Origin: HGM12587 sp045128635
GTDB taxonomy: Bacteria; Bacillota; Clostridia; Lachnospirales; Lachnospiraceae
DNA length: 64,000 nucleotides
Direction: 5' to 3'
NCBI GenBank assembly: GCA_045128635.1
Contig: JBGVRS010000171.1
Coordinates: forward strand, 28,529-92,528
This document shows, piece by piece, positions 34,074 through 43,328 of this stretch; the stretch's first letter is position 1, and the number at the start of each line of letters is the position of its first letter. A program made the position numbers and the translations under genes. Below the pieces are notes generated by a model that made no database searches, was not told the DNA's origin, and saw only the letters and a program-made list of their open reading frames with translations.

Positions 34074-34736
34074 TTACACATGAAAAATCATCTTTGCCTG
34101 CCCCCTGCGTTCCTCATACTGCGGATAGAAATCCTTCGAACGATCATAAGGCTTTATATAAAATGTCTGCAGCAGGAACATACTTACCTGCTTTGCTACC
34201 GCCTCATCGGAATCATTGGCACGTTCTTCCATCTTCATCAGGAAATTATGCCAGTCAGCCACAAAGCTTTCATACTGCTTCAGATTTGGTGTATCAATCC
34301 ACTTTTTCACTTTGACTTTTGTACGATTTTCTTTTTTACATTCATGTGTCTGTAAAAAGTATTTAAAACCGCCATCCTCGTAGTATCTTCCCAGAGGGAA
34401 CAATCTGCAAATCCCTGGTCTGTGAGCATGGATACTGCAGCGTCCGTTTCTATCCAAAAATCCACAGGCTTCATTAGGTCCTGCCATACGAAGGTTTGGC
34501 AAAATGATACCATCTACCACATTTAACTCAATATATTGGTTAAGCAATGCTTCAAAACTCATTTCCAGATTCGTTGTCAGACGGTAAATGTCCAGCGGAT
34601 CTAAGATAATGGATTCGCCCATTCCGTGGCAGCATGCAGAACAGCCCGCACAGTCACCGCAGTCTGCTTTCATCATATCATTGCTTGTATATAATCTGCC
34701 GTCAGATATTTCTTCCAGCGATACATTTCTCTTCAT
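34074..34736 (-). CDS. YkgJ-family cysteine cluster protein
   Basis: 220 residues. The N-terminal CGDCAGCSACCHGMG, then CGFLDRNGRCSIHAHRPGICRLFPLG, and a later HECKK give the eight-cysteine zinc- or iron-chelating pattern of the YkgJ/UPF0153 family. The function is unknown; a metal- or Fe-S-binding role is likely. It sits between aspS and alaX on the same strand, separated from aspS by a terminator. Confidence 0.88.
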   Translation of the reverse strand: MKRNVSLEEISDGRLYTSNDMMKADCGDCAGCSACCHGMGESIILDPLDIYRLTTNLEMSFEALLNQYIELNVVDGIILPNLRMAGPNEACGFLDRNGRCSIHAHRPGICRLFPLGRYYEDGGFKYFLQTHECKKENRTKVKVKKWIDTPNLKQYESFVADWHNFLMKMEERANDSDEAVAKQVSMFLLQTFYIKPYDRSKDFYPQYEERRGQAKMIFHV

Positions 34737-34754
34737 CGCAACTCTCCTATTTTC

Positions 34755-34783
34755 AAAAAAGGGGATGCTTTTGCACCCCCTTT
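34755..34783 (-). terminator. Terminator after aspS
   Basis: Minus strand AAAGGGGGTGC, AAAA loop, GCATCCCCTTTTTT. Confidence 0.82.
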
Positions 34784-34793
34784 GGTTACAATA

Positions 34794-36560
34794 TTATTTT
34801 TCTTCTTTTGGTAAATCAATCTTAATATGAACATCAGCAAGCTGTTTTGGATCAACTTCTGATGGAGCACCCATCATAACGTCCATAGCTGTCTTGTTCA
34901 TTGGGAATGGAATGATTTCACGAATACTTTCTTCACCTGCGATTAACATTACCATACGGTCAACACCTGGTGCGATACCTGCATGTGGTGGTGCACCATA
35001 TGTGAATGCATTGTACATCGCTGGGAATTTTGCTTTCACATCATCTTCGCCAAGACGAACAAGTTCAAATGCTTTGATCATGATTTCAGGATCGTGGTTA
35101 CGAACCGCACCTGAAGATAATTCTACACCGTTACATACTAAGTCGTACTGGTATGCAAGAATGTCTAATGGGTCTTTTTCCATTAAATCTTTCATACCGC
35201 CCTGTGGCATAGAGAATGGGTTGTGACAGAATTCAAGTTCTCCTGATTCTTCGCCCATTTCGTACATTGGGAAGTCTACGATCCAGCAGAATTCGTAGCA
35301 GTCTTTCTTCATGTGACCTTCTACTGTGTTACCTAAAATCTTACGGAATACGCCGGCTGTTTTCTGAGCTACTAACTTCTTGCCAGCTGTTAAACCTACA
35401 AAATCACCTGGTTTTAATCCAAGGGCTGCAATCACAGCATCTTTTCTTTCAACTAAGAATTTAGAAATACCACCAACAAATTCACCGTTTTCATCTACAC
35501 GGAACCAGAATGCTTTGTTGTTTGACTGCATTTCAACTTCTGCACACATCTTGTCGATAACTTTTCTTGTTCCAACAAAATCGCTAACAACGATTGCTTT
35601 TACCACATTTCCTTCAAATGGGCCAAATCCACAGTCTGCCATTACTTCTGTTGCATCTGTTAATTCTAAGTCAATACGAAGGTCTGGTTTGTCAGAACCA
35701 TATTTATCTAACGCATCTAAGAAAGAAATACGTTTGAATGGCGCTTCACTTGCTGTTTTGTAAACACCGTATTTTGCAAAAATTGGAGGAAGTACTTTTT
35801 CGATTACTGCAAATACATCTTCCTGAGTTGCAAATGACATTTCCATGTCTAACTGATAGAATTCACCTGGTGAACGATCAGCACGAGCATCTTCATCACG
35901 GAAACATGGTGCAATCTGGAAATATTTATCAAAGCCAGATGTCATAAGAAGCTGTTTAAACTGCTGTGGTGCCTGTGGCAGCGCATAGAATTTTCCCGGA
36001 TGATTTCTTGATGGTACAAGGTAATCTCTTGCACCTTCTGGGGAAGAACATGTCAGGATTGGTGTTGTGATTTCTAAGAATCCCTGTTCTGTCATTGCCT
36101 GACGAAGTGCTGCTACAACCTGACATCTAAGTACGATACGGTCTTTTACAGCTGGGTTTCTTAAATCAAGATAACGATATTTTAAACGAGCATTTTCATC
36201 TGCTTCTTTTGAACGATTAATTTCAAATGGAAGCTCGTTGTGACGGCATTTTCCTAATACAACGATATCTGTTGGAACAACTTCGATATCACCTGTTGCC
36301 TGATTTGGGTTTTTGCTGGAACGTTCTCTAACCATACCTGTGATAGACAGAGTAGATTCACAGTTTACACCGTTTAATTTGTCCATCATTTCTTCTGTTT
36401 CGATAACAACCTGAGTTGTACCGTAGAAATCACGAAGAACGAGGAATCCAAGATTTTTACTTACTTTACGCAAGTTTTCGTACCAACCAACGATTGTTAC
36501 GTTCTGGCCTACATGCTCCATACGGAGATCATTACATGTATGTGTTCTTGACTGAAACAT
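34794..36560 (-). CDS. aspS: Aspartyl-tRNA synthetase
   Basis: 588 residues, the full bacterial form. The OB-fold (VGWYENLRKVSKNLGFLVLRD) is followed by the class II core with motif 2 CFRDEDARADRSPGEFYQLD, the bacterial GAD insertion (about residues 290-410), and motif 3 GIAPGVDRMVMLIAG. The RADRSPGEF region follows the bacterial pattern. GGAGG precedes the ATG. It has its own promoter and terminator, so it is monocistronic. Confidence 0.96.
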   Translation of the reverse strand: MFQSRTHTCNDLRMEHVGQNVTIVGWYENLRKVSKNLGFLVLRDFYGTTQVVIETEEMMDKLNGVNCESTLSITGMVRERSSKNPNQATGDIEVVPTDIVVLGKCRHNELPFEINRSKEADENARLKYRYLDLRNPAVKDRIVLRCQVVAALRQAMTEQGFLEITTPILTCSSPEGARDYLVPSRNHPGKFYALPQAPQQFKQLLMTSGFDKYFQIAPCFRDEDARADRSPGEFYQLDMEMSFATQEDVFAVIEKVLPPIFAKYGVYKTASEAPFKRISFLDALDKYGSDKPDLRIDLELTDATEVMADCGFGPFEGNVVKAIVVSDFVGTRKVIDKMCAEVEMQSNNKAFWFRVDENGEFVGGISKFLVERKDAVIAALGLKPGDFVGLTAGKKLVAQKTAGVFRKILGNTVEGHMKKDCYEFCWIVDFPMYEMGEESGELEFCHNPFSMPQGGMKDLMEKDPLDILAYQYDLVCNGVELSSGAVRNHDPEIMIKAFELVRLGEDDVKAKFPAMYNAFTYGAPPHAGIAPGVDRMVMLIAGEESIREIIPFPMNKTAMDVMMGAPSEVDPKQLADVHIKIDLPKEEK

Positions 36561-36617
36561 AATTTTCCTCCAAAGTGAAATATATTTTAATTGATTTTAT
36601 TGCATTTCAACTGATTA

Positions 36618-36646
36618 ATTATAATATAAAGAATCTTTTTCTTCAA
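36618..36646 (-). promoter_or_regulatory. aspS promoter
   Basis: Minus strand TTGAAG, 17-base spacer, TATAAT, within the 90-base gap after the GTPase-NYN gene. Confidence 0.68.
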
Positions 36647-36649
36647 GGC

Positions 36650-39349
36650 TTAAATCTCTTTTTTCCCAAGTCTTACCTGCTCCATATAAAAGGCCAGTTC
36701 ATCTTCCATATGATCAAACAGGTAGTTTTTTGGTCCACCCGGATGCTTTTCAATATATTCTCTGCGAAGCTCCTGCTTCATATATTCGATTTCATCCCAA
36801 AGTTCTCTTGCTGATAGTAAACGGCATCCTTGTCCGCGGATAATGAGCTGCTCCATACCATCAGAAGTTGCAACTGTCACATTGTATTTTCGCCCGATTT
36901 CATGAGCCAGCTTCTCAATATACTGATCCGCTGTTTCCGCTTCCTTGGTATATACCACATGAATGTTATGGTAGTCCGTCATTTCTCCGGTATTACCAAC
37001 AACTTTATAAGCATCAAATACAAGAATCAGCGTGCACCCTTTATATCCCTGATAATTACAAAGAATATCCATCAGCTTGCCACGAGCCGCCTCAATGTTT
37101 ACTTCCGCAAGCTCTTTTAAATCTTCCCAGGCAAATACAATGTTGTAACCATCCACCAGAAGATATTCTTTCACTGGTTCCGGTTTCTTTTTATATTTTT
37201 CAGACGAAGGATTATAGTCGCGCACCTTTCGGGTCATATAACTGTTATATTCCCTTCGCTCCCGTTCCTTCTCCTTACGATCACCATACGTGCGAGTAAA
37301 TATCGCTTCCAACTCTTTATCGTCAGAAGCAGAGTAGTTATAGTCTCCTCCACTTGAAACTACCGGTTTTGGTGCATTAATCACTTCGATTGGTTTCTTT
37401 TTCTTCGTGGAATAAACAGTCTCCACATGTGCCATCTCATCCACTTCATTCCACGGTACATAATATCCTGCTCCGTGAGCGCAGAACACGGAACCCGATG
37501 GATTTCTCATATCAGAATCAGGATCATATCCTCGTGCCGCAATCACTTCCTCTGCATTATGACATGGCGCATAACCTCCAAGGACACAATTCAAACGCCC
37601 GCGCCCTTTCGAATATGCAATCACTTCCATGGTGTAATCCCGCATGGTCGCTACCGGTGCTTTTCCTGTCACAACTGCAGTTTCCACACCCAGTTCCGGC
37701 GGATTACATTTTCCAAACATTTTTTCTACGTCAGTCATGGCACGTCCCAGATTATCCAGTGGAATTTCAAGACGAAACTCATAAAACGGCTCCAAAAGTA
37801 CGCTTTCTGCTTTCATAAGTCCCTGCCGCACTGCGCGGTAAGTAGACTGTCTAAAGTCACCACCCTCTGTATGTTTTAAATGAGCGCGACCGCCCACCAC
37901 AGAAATCTTCATGTCTGTAATTTCAGACCCCGTCAGCACCCCTCTGTGTTTTCGTTCTTCCAGATGGGTCATAATGAGTCTCTGCCAGTTCTTATCCAGT
38001 AAATCTTCACTGCAGTTTGTGGCAAATGTCATTCCACTGCCCGCTTCTCCAGGTTCTAACAGCAAATGCACCTCCGCATAATGGCGTAACGGTTCGTAAT
38101 GTCCAATCCCCTCTACTGTAGTTGCAATGGTTTCTTTATAAATAATACTTCCTGTGCCAAAAGTAACTTCCAAATCAAAGCGTTCTTTCAGCAAAGTCTT
38201 AATAATCTCAATCTGTACTTCACCCATCAACTGCACATGCAGTTCACGAAGCGTTTCATCCCAGACAATGTGAAGTTCCGGTTCTTCTTCCTCTAGCTGA
38301 CGAAGCTTTCCAATCACTTCATTGACATTCACGTTATTCGGTAAAATCATCTGATAATTTAAAACAGGTTCCAGATAAGGTTTTTCAGAAAACCGCTCTG
38401 CACCAAGTCCCTGTCCCGGATGAGTCTTTGTAAGCCCTGTCACCGTGCAGACGCAACCTGCTGCTACTTCCGGCACCGGCTCAAACTTTTCACCTGAATA
38501 CAAACGAATTTGATTAATTTTCTCTTCCCAGACTTCCTCTTCTTTCGTTCCGGAAAGCAAATCTTTCACCTTTAAGTTTCCACCAGTTACTTTCAAATGT
38601 GTCAGGCGATTCCCCTGATCATCTCTTGAAATCTTAAAGACTTTGGCACCAAATTCTGTACCATAACTTTTTTCTTTCGTAAACTGCAGTAAAGCATCCA
38701 ATAGTGTTTCCACACCATCCAATTTTAGTGCCGAACCAAAATATACCGGAAACGCTTTTCGCTCTGCAATCAAACGCACAATATCTTCTTCTGCTACCTC
38801 TGCTGTTTCTAAATACTGTTCCAGCAGCTCTTCCTCGCACATAGCAAGACTTTCAAAAAAGTCATCATCCCTCGCACCGCTAAAATCAATGCAGTTATCC
38901 GACAATCTCTCGTGAATATTTGCAAGCAATTCTTCCTTATCCGTTCCCGGCTGATCCATCTTATTGACAAACAAAAAAGTCGGAATGTGATTTCTCTTCA
39001 AAAGCTTCCAAAGAGTTTCTGTATGTCCCTGCACACCATCTGCGCCGCTGACAACCAGTACTGCATAATCCAGTACCTGCAGTGTTCTCTCCATTTCCGC
39101 TGAGAAATCCACATGTCCTGGTGTGTCAATCAAGGTTATCCCCAAATCCTTCCAAGAAAATCTGGCCTGTTTGGAAAAAATGGTGATTCCACGAGTACGT
39201 TCCTGAGCATCTGTATCCAGATAAGCATCTTTCTTATCCACACGACCAAGTTTACGAATTGCTCCACTTAAATACAGCATCGCTTCCGATAATGTAGTTT
39301 TTCCCGCATCTACATGGGCCAAAATACCCATTGTTAATTGTTTTTTCAT
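36650..39349 (-). CDS. TetM-like ribosome-protection GTPase fused to a YacP/Rae1-type NYN nuclease domain
   Basis: 899 residues. Positions 1-650 form a complete EF-G-like ribosome-protection protein: G1 AHVDAGKT (11-18), G2 RGIT (63-66), G3 DTPGH (75-79), G4 NKMD (129-132), G5 GSA (205-207), then domains II-V. A charged linker (about 655-727) joins a YacP-type NYN domain (729-860) with LLVDGYNIV (D733), ILVFDA (D779), KEAETAD (E803, E805, D808) and ATSD (D830). YacP/Rae1 is a ribosome-dependent mRNA endonuclease in Bacillus, and TetM relatives bind the ribosomal A site. So the two halves plausibly act at one place. Ten bases separate it from the methyltransferase stop. Confidence 0.92.
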   Translation of the reverse strand: MKKQLTMGILAHVDAGKTTLSEAMLYLSGAIRKLGRVDKKDAYLDTDAQERTRGITIFSKQARFSWKDLGITLIDTPGHVDFSAEMERTLQVLDYAVLVVSGADGVQGHTETLWKLLKRNHIPTFLFVNKMDQPGTDKEELLANIHERLSDNCIDFSGARDDDFFESLAMCEEELLEQYLETAEVAEEDIVRLIAERKAFPVYFGSALKLDGVETLLDALLQFTKEKSYGTEFGAKVFKISRDDQGNRLTHLKVTGGNLKVKDLLSGTKEEEVWEEKINQIRLYSGEKFEPVPEVAAGCVCTVTGLTKTHPGQGLGAERFSEKPYLEPVLNYQMILPNNVNVNEVIGKLRQLEEEEPELHIVWDETLRELHVQLMGEVQIEIIKTLLKERFDLEVTFGTGSIIYKETIATTVEGIGHYEPLRHYAEVHLLLEPGEAGSGMTFATNCSEDLLDKNWQRLIMTHLEERKHRGVLTGSEITDMKISVVGGRAHLKHTEGGDFRQSTYRAVRQGLMKAESVLLEPFYEFRLEIPLDNLGRAMTDVEKMFGKCNPPELGVETAVVTGKAPVATMRDYTMEVIAYSKGRGRLNCVLGGYAPCHNAEEVIAARGYDPDSDMRNPSGSVFCAHGAGYYVPWNEVDEMAHVETVYSTKKKKPIEVINAPKPVVSSGGDYNYSASDDKELEAIFTRTYGDRKEKERERREYNSYMTRKVRDYNPSSEKYKKKPEPVKEYLLVDGYNIVFAWEDLKELAEVNIEAARGKLMDILCNYQGYKGCTLILVFDAYKVVGNTGEMTDYHNIHVVYTKEAETADQYIEKLAHEIGRKYNVTVATSDGMEQLIIRGQGCRLLSARELWDEIEYMKQELRREYIEKHPGGPKNYLFDHMEDELAFYMEQVRLGKKEI

Positions 39350-39358
39350 AAAAGTTCC

Positions 39359-40138
39359 CTATTTTGTATTTCTTAAAATATCCAGTGTATGAGAACCTGC
39401 ACCGATCAAATCTGCCCTTTCACACACAGACAAATGATATTTTACAAACAGTTCAAATGTTTCATCATCCATTGCATTGAGCGTTGGTCTCATAAAATCA
39501 GACGGTCCGTCCGGGGAAATGATTTTGATACGTGTCAATCCCATTTCTTCATTTAACGCATTGATATCATCCAGACGCATATATCGGTATAAATCTTCTG
39601 TCTGGGACAGGACCTGAAAATCTTCTGATAATTTGCCTGCTGCCAGACTTTCTTTGATATGGTTTTCTTTAAATCCATAAGTCAGCACACTATACTCATT
39701 CATGCAGTATGCAACCAAAATCACACCGTCTTTTTTTGTGACACGGCTGGCTTCTGACAATGCCTTTAACTGCTCTTCTCTTGTATGCAGATGATACATT
39801 GGGCCAAAAAGTAATGTCACATCAAATGTATCATTTTCAAATCTTTTTAATCTCAGTGCGTTTCCCTGATAGGCTTTTACAGTGCTGTTTTTGGATTTTA
39901 AAATGCCAAGATTATATTTTACCAGTTCCACCGCTGTCACATCATAGCCTTCATTAGCCAGTGCCACAGAATATCTGCCTGTTCCTGCGCCTACATCCAG
40001 AATCTTTTTCGTCTTATCCTCACCCAGATATTCATGGATATATTTCATGGAAGTTATGAACTCCACCTGTCCATGGCGGGAATTTAAACGCTTTTCTTCA
40101 TTAAATTTATTATAATATTTTTCCAGTTCCGTCATCAT
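39359..40138 (-). CDS. Class I SAM-dependent methyltransferase
   Basis: 259 residues. SAM motif I is ILDVGAGTGRYSVALA (about 42-57), motif II VTAVELV, and the motif IV region TFDVTLLFGPMYHL. The substrate is unknown. Its ATG lies inside the stop region of the upstream HAD gene (overlap AATGA), and the GTPase-NYN gene follows directly, so all three are one transcript. Confidence 0.87.
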   Translation of the reverse strand: MMTELEKYYNKFNEEKRLNSRHGQVEFITSMKYIHEYLGEDKTKKILDVGAGTGRYSVALANEGYDVTAVELVKYNLGILKSKNSTVKAYQGNALRLKRFENDTFDVTLLFGPMYHLHTREEQLKALSEASRVTKKDGVILVAYCMNEYSVLTYGFKENHIKESLAAGKLSEDFQVLSQTEDLYRYMRLDDINALNEEMGLTRIKIISPDGPSDFMRPTLNAMDDETFELFVKYHLSVCERADLIGAGSHTLDILRNTK

Positions 40139-40788
40139 TTTTCCAATACTCCAAGCAATTCTTCCGGTTTATCAATGAATGCTGTCGGCGAAAATTCTGC
40201 CAGCTCTTCTACCGTACGAAATCCCCAGGTTACCAGCGCACAATCCATTCCAGAGTTTTTTGCAGTTGCAAAATCAACTTCGGAATCACCCACATAAATT
40301 GCTTTTTCTTTGTCTTTCCCAAGTTCCTTTAATGCCTGAATCACAGTGTCCGGTGCCGGTTTCTTTCGGATTCCATCTTTCTGTCCAATGGCAACATTGA
40401 TATATTCTTTAAAATAAATATCATTTAATTCGCAAACTGCCGCATGATTTTTGTTGGAAACAATTGCCATTGCATACCTCTTTTCATACAAACAGCTCAA
40501 AAGCGACATAATACCTTCATAAGCACAGGTTTTAATCTGGCAATGTTCTGTATAATAATTTTTAAATTCTTCAAATACACGTTCAAATTCTTCGCCAATT
40601 ACATGTTCCGGTACCGCCTGCTCCATCAGCCTTCGAATACCGTTTCCCACAAAACATCTGACTTCTTCAACGGTTCTCTCCGGATACTGATTTGCTCTCA
40701 TGACAAAATTTACAGCATCTGCCAAATCTTCCAATGTATTTAATAACGTACCATCCAAATCAAAAATTACTGTATCGTAGTTCTTCAT
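40135..40788 (-). CDS. HAD-superfamily phosphatase (Gph-like)
   Basis: About 217 residues from the ATG at 40788, five bases after GGAGG. HAD motifs: FDLDGTLLNT (I), VSNKNH (II), the lysine in GIRKKPAP (III) and YVGDSEVDFATA (IV), with a helical cap. It is related to, but distinct from, the HAD protein at 17.0-17.6 kb. It opens an operon with the methyltransferase and GTPase-NYN genes. The substrate is open. Confidence 0.86.
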   Translation of the reverse strand: MKNYDTVIFDLDGTLLNTLEDLADAVNFVMRANQYPERTVEEVRCFVGNGIRRLMEQAVPEHVIGEEFERVFEEFKNYYTEHCQIKTCAYEGIMSLLSCLYEKRYAMAIVSNKNHAAVCELNDIYFKEYINVAIGQKDGIRKKPAPDTVIQALKELGKDKEKAIYVGDSEVDFATAKNSGMDCALVTWGFRTVEELAEFSPTAFIDKPEELLGVLEK

Positions 40789-40821
40789 CTTCGCCTCCAA
40801 AATGTGCCCATAGATAAAATT

Positions 40822-40851
40822 AGTATACCTCATAAACTTAGATTCGTTCAA
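40822..40851 (-). promoter_or_regulatory. Promoter of the HAD-methyltransferase-GTPase/NYN operon
   Basis: Minus strand TTGAAC, 18-base spacer, TATACT. Confidence 0.65.
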
Positions 40852-40937
40852 CAACTATTACAATGCTTCCATGTATATTTCTTATTTTTCCTGGCAAACT
40901 ATAAATGACTTTATAAATCTAAAAAGGAGTCAAGATT

Positions 40938-41363
40938 ATGAAAAAGAAAACCATTTTACTCACTCTGGTACTTACCTGTACCCTTATCTTTTCTGTCGGC
41001 TGCGGCAGAAGAATGAACAGTGCAACCGATGGCACAGACAAAAATCAGCAGAATACCCAGGATACAACCGTAGAAGAAAACAACTCCGGCGGTTCAACCT
41101 CTAATGGCACTACAAACAACGATAACAACGACTACAATGCCGGTGATAACTTTGATAACAATACAACCAATGATAATGTGGTCGACGGTGTAGTAGATGG
41201 CGTAGAAGACACGGTAGATGGTGTTATGAACGGTGTGGATGATATGGTAAATGAAACCGAAAATTCTATGGACAACACAACCGATAACACAAATGATACA
41301 AACGGTGCAAACAACAACGACACTACCATGAATGATACAAATACAACAGAAAACACACGATAA
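40938..41363 (+). CDS. Asn/Asp/Thr-rich lipoprotein of unknown function
   Basis: 141 residues with a lipoprotein signal (FSVGC, cysteine 22). The mature part is low-complexity: Asn, Asp and Thr runs flank a valine-spaced stretch (about 81-106) with VDGV repeated, which could form an amphipathic helix. No catalytic motif is visible. AAAGGAG lies before the ATG. It stands alone and ends at a hairpin terminator. Probably a secreted surface protein; length and repeats may vary among strains. Confidence 0.75.
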   Translation: MKKKTILLTLVLTCTLIFSVGCGRRMNSATDGTDKNQQNTQDTTVEENNSGGSTSNGTTNNDNNDYNAGDNFDNNTTNDNVVDGVVDGVEDTVDGVMNGVDDMVNETENSMDNTTDNTNDTNGANNNDTTMNDTNTTENTR

Positions 41364-41370
41364 AACAAAA

Positions 41371-41400
41371 AAGGAGAGCTTCACTTTCGAAGTTCTCCTT
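41371..41400. terminator. Terminator between the lipoprotein and YitT genes
   Basis: AAGGAGAGCTTC pairs with GAAGTTCTCCTT (one mismatch) and serves converging genes. Confidence 0.72.
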
Positions 41401-41404
41401 AAAC

Positions 41405-42292
41405 TTATTTACGAGTTAAATGTTCCCTTGATAACGTAAATCCACGTCCCCTGATTTCATTAATATCAGAAACGATAACAAATGCCGATGAATCCATCTC
41501 ATGCACCACATCAATCATTCTCTGGTATTCATTGATCGGAACAACTACCATCAGCATATCACGCTTCTGGTTGGTATAGCCGCCACGACTTTCCACAATG
41601 GTACATCCTCTGTCTAGATCCTGCAAAATTCTCTCCAAAATCGCATCAGATTCCTGACTGATAATCTGCACCTGTTTTGTCTGTTTTGCTCCTAAAAGAA
41701 TTGTTTTATCAATAATAAAACTACAGATTGCAACTGAGATTACACCGTAAATTGCAGCCTGAAGCCCATAGGCAATCACACCAAGCAATACGGTAAAACA
41801 ATCAACTGCCATCAATAAAATATGCAGCGGAATCCCGGTATATTTATTGATAATCAACGGAATAATGTCCATCCCGCCTGTGCTTGCATTTCGTTTATAA
41901 ACAATTCCGATTCCGAATCCTACCAGTACACCTGCGCATATAATCGATGTCAGTGTATCCATGGTAATGTATTCGATTGGAATAATTTTATATAAATCGG
42001 TTGCCAGCGCTAAAAGAATCGGATACACCAGTGTACTTGTAATGGTCTTAAAAAAGAATTCCCTGCCCAGAACAAAAGCCCCTGCAATAAACAGAGAATA
42101 TACCAGTACATTGATCACCACTTCTTCCGGTACTGCCCAGAACGCATTTAATGCAACGGCAATCCCCGCGGTTCCACCCACCAGCAATTTATTTGGAATT
42201 ACAAAAAATGCAACTGCTAAAGCAATGCATAAATTCCCTATCAAGATTACTAAAATATCTAAAATAATTTTCTTTAATCGATTCCTATTCAT
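41405..42292 (-). CDS. YitT-family membrane protein (DUF161/DUF2179)
   Basis: About 295 residues. The first 210 hold five to six membrane segments with family motifs VIPNKLLVGGTAGIA and KRNASTGGMDIIP. The C-terminal DUF2179 cytoplasmic domain (about 220-290) has GCTIVESRGGYTNQKRDMLM. The start at 42292 follows GGAG seven bases upstream. Function is unknown. The gene is single and converges with the lipoprotein gene. Confidence 0.9.
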   Translation of the reverse strand: MNRNRLKKIILDILVILIGNLCIALAVAFFVIPNKLLVGGTAGIAVALNAFWAVPEEVVINVLVYSLFIAGAFVLGREFFFKTITSTLVYPILLALATDLYKIIPIEYITMDTLTSIICAGVLVGFGIGIVYKRNASTGGMDIIPLIINKYTGIPLHILLMAVDCFTVLLGVIAYGLQAAIYGVISVAICSFIIDKTILLGAKQTKQVQIISQESDAILERILQDLDRGCTIVESRGGYTNQKRDMLMVVVPINEYQRMIDVVHEMDSSAFVIVSDINEIRGRGFTLSREHLTRK

Positions 42293-42404
42293 CAGGCTTC
42301 TCCTGCCAAATCCTATAATAAGTGACATCTTACAATAAAAAAAAAGCAAGTGCAAGCCTGTGCACTACCCTAGTAAAGGAGCAAAATCCTATAATATTCC
42401 GGAA

Positions 42405-42446
42405 AATAAAAAACTGCAGCACCTGCCTTACGCAAATGCCACAGCC
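42405..42446 (-). terminator. Terminator after the sugar ABC operon
   Basis: Minus strand CTGTGGCA pairs with TGCTGCAG allowing two G-T pairs, and a TTTTTTATTTT tail follows. Confidence 0.6.
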
Positions 42447-42470
42447 TTTTTTGCCTGATTATGTAATTTT

Positions 42471-43328
42471 TTAACCCTTAACAGCTCCGGCAAGAACACC
42501 TTTGATGATGTGTTTCTGTCCGAATAAGTAAATGAGTACAACCGGGATAACAGTCATAACGATACATGCCATCATAGGTCCCATTTCAACACGTCCGTAA
42601 CTTCCACGGAAGTACTGAATTAACATTGGAATTGTACGATATTTCTTGATATCCAGTACCAGAGTTGGTAACAGGTAGTCATTCCATACCCACATAGTTT
42701 CCAGAACACCTACAGAAATCATTGTAGGTTTTAAGATTGGTAATACAACCTTGAAATATGTCTGAAGTGGTGAGCAGCCATCGATCATGGATGCTTCTTC
42801 AATTTCCAATGGAATAGATTTAACGAAACCGGAGAACATAAATACTGCAAGTCCGGCACCAAATCCTAAATAAATAAAGCAGATTGTCCATGGTGTGTTA
42901 AATTTCAAACCAAAGATACTTAAACGGTCAGCTGTCTGAGACAGTGTGAACATAACCATCTGGAATGGTACTACCATGGAGAATGCACATAAAAGATACA
43001 TTAACTTAGAAATCAAACTATCAACACGGTTAATGTACCATGCGCACATAGAGCAGCATAAAAGAATTAAAAATACAGAAGATACAGTGATAAATAAGCT
43101 GTATCCAAAGCTCTTTAAGAAGCCCTGTGCACCTAATGCGCTAACATAGTTAGAAATACCTGCAAAAGTTTCAGCTGTTGGAAGTGCAAATGCACCTTCT
43201 GTTGTAATTGCTCGTTCTACTTTTAAGGAGTTAATTACAACCATAAAAATTGGATACATCCAAAGTACAGAAAGAATTGTAAAAAATACAGTTCCGATAT
43301 TACTCCAGAGTTTATTGTTCTTACTCAT
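42471..43328 (-). CDS. Carbohydrate ABC transporter permease (MalG/LacG-like)
   Basis: 285 residues, six membrane segments. The permease EAA loop is EIEEASMIDGCSPLQTYFKVVLPILKP. The C-terminus ends FGQKHIIKGVLAGAVKG, typical of MalG-type CUT1 permeases. It shares its first base region with the stop of the partner permease gene (43328). The ATPase is not encoded here; a shared MsmK-type ATPase elsewhere is usual. Confidence 0.93.
   Translation of the reverse strand: MSKNNKLWSNIGTVFFTILSVLWMYPIFMVVINSLKVERAITTEGAFALPTAETFAGISNYVSALGAQGFLKSFGYSLFITVSSVFLILLCCSMCAWYINRVDSLISKLMYLLCAFSMVVPFQMVMFTLSQTADRLSIFGLKFNTPWTICFIYLGFGAGLAVFMFSGFVKSIPLEIEEASMIDGCSPLQTYFKVVLPILKPTMISVGVLETMWVWNDYLLPTLVLDIKKYRTIPMLIQYFRGSYGRVEMGPMMACIVMTVIPVVLIYLFGQKHIIKGVLAGAVKG

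Noticed and set aside
37390..37879. Overlapping plus-strand frames inside the GTPase-NYN gene
   Set aside because: Low-quality antisense translations with no ribosome site.
41094..41384. Minus-strand hydrophobic frames opposite the Asn/Asp-rich lipoprotein
   Set aside because: Hydrophobicity is the direct complement of the Asn/Asp/Thr codons; no start signal.
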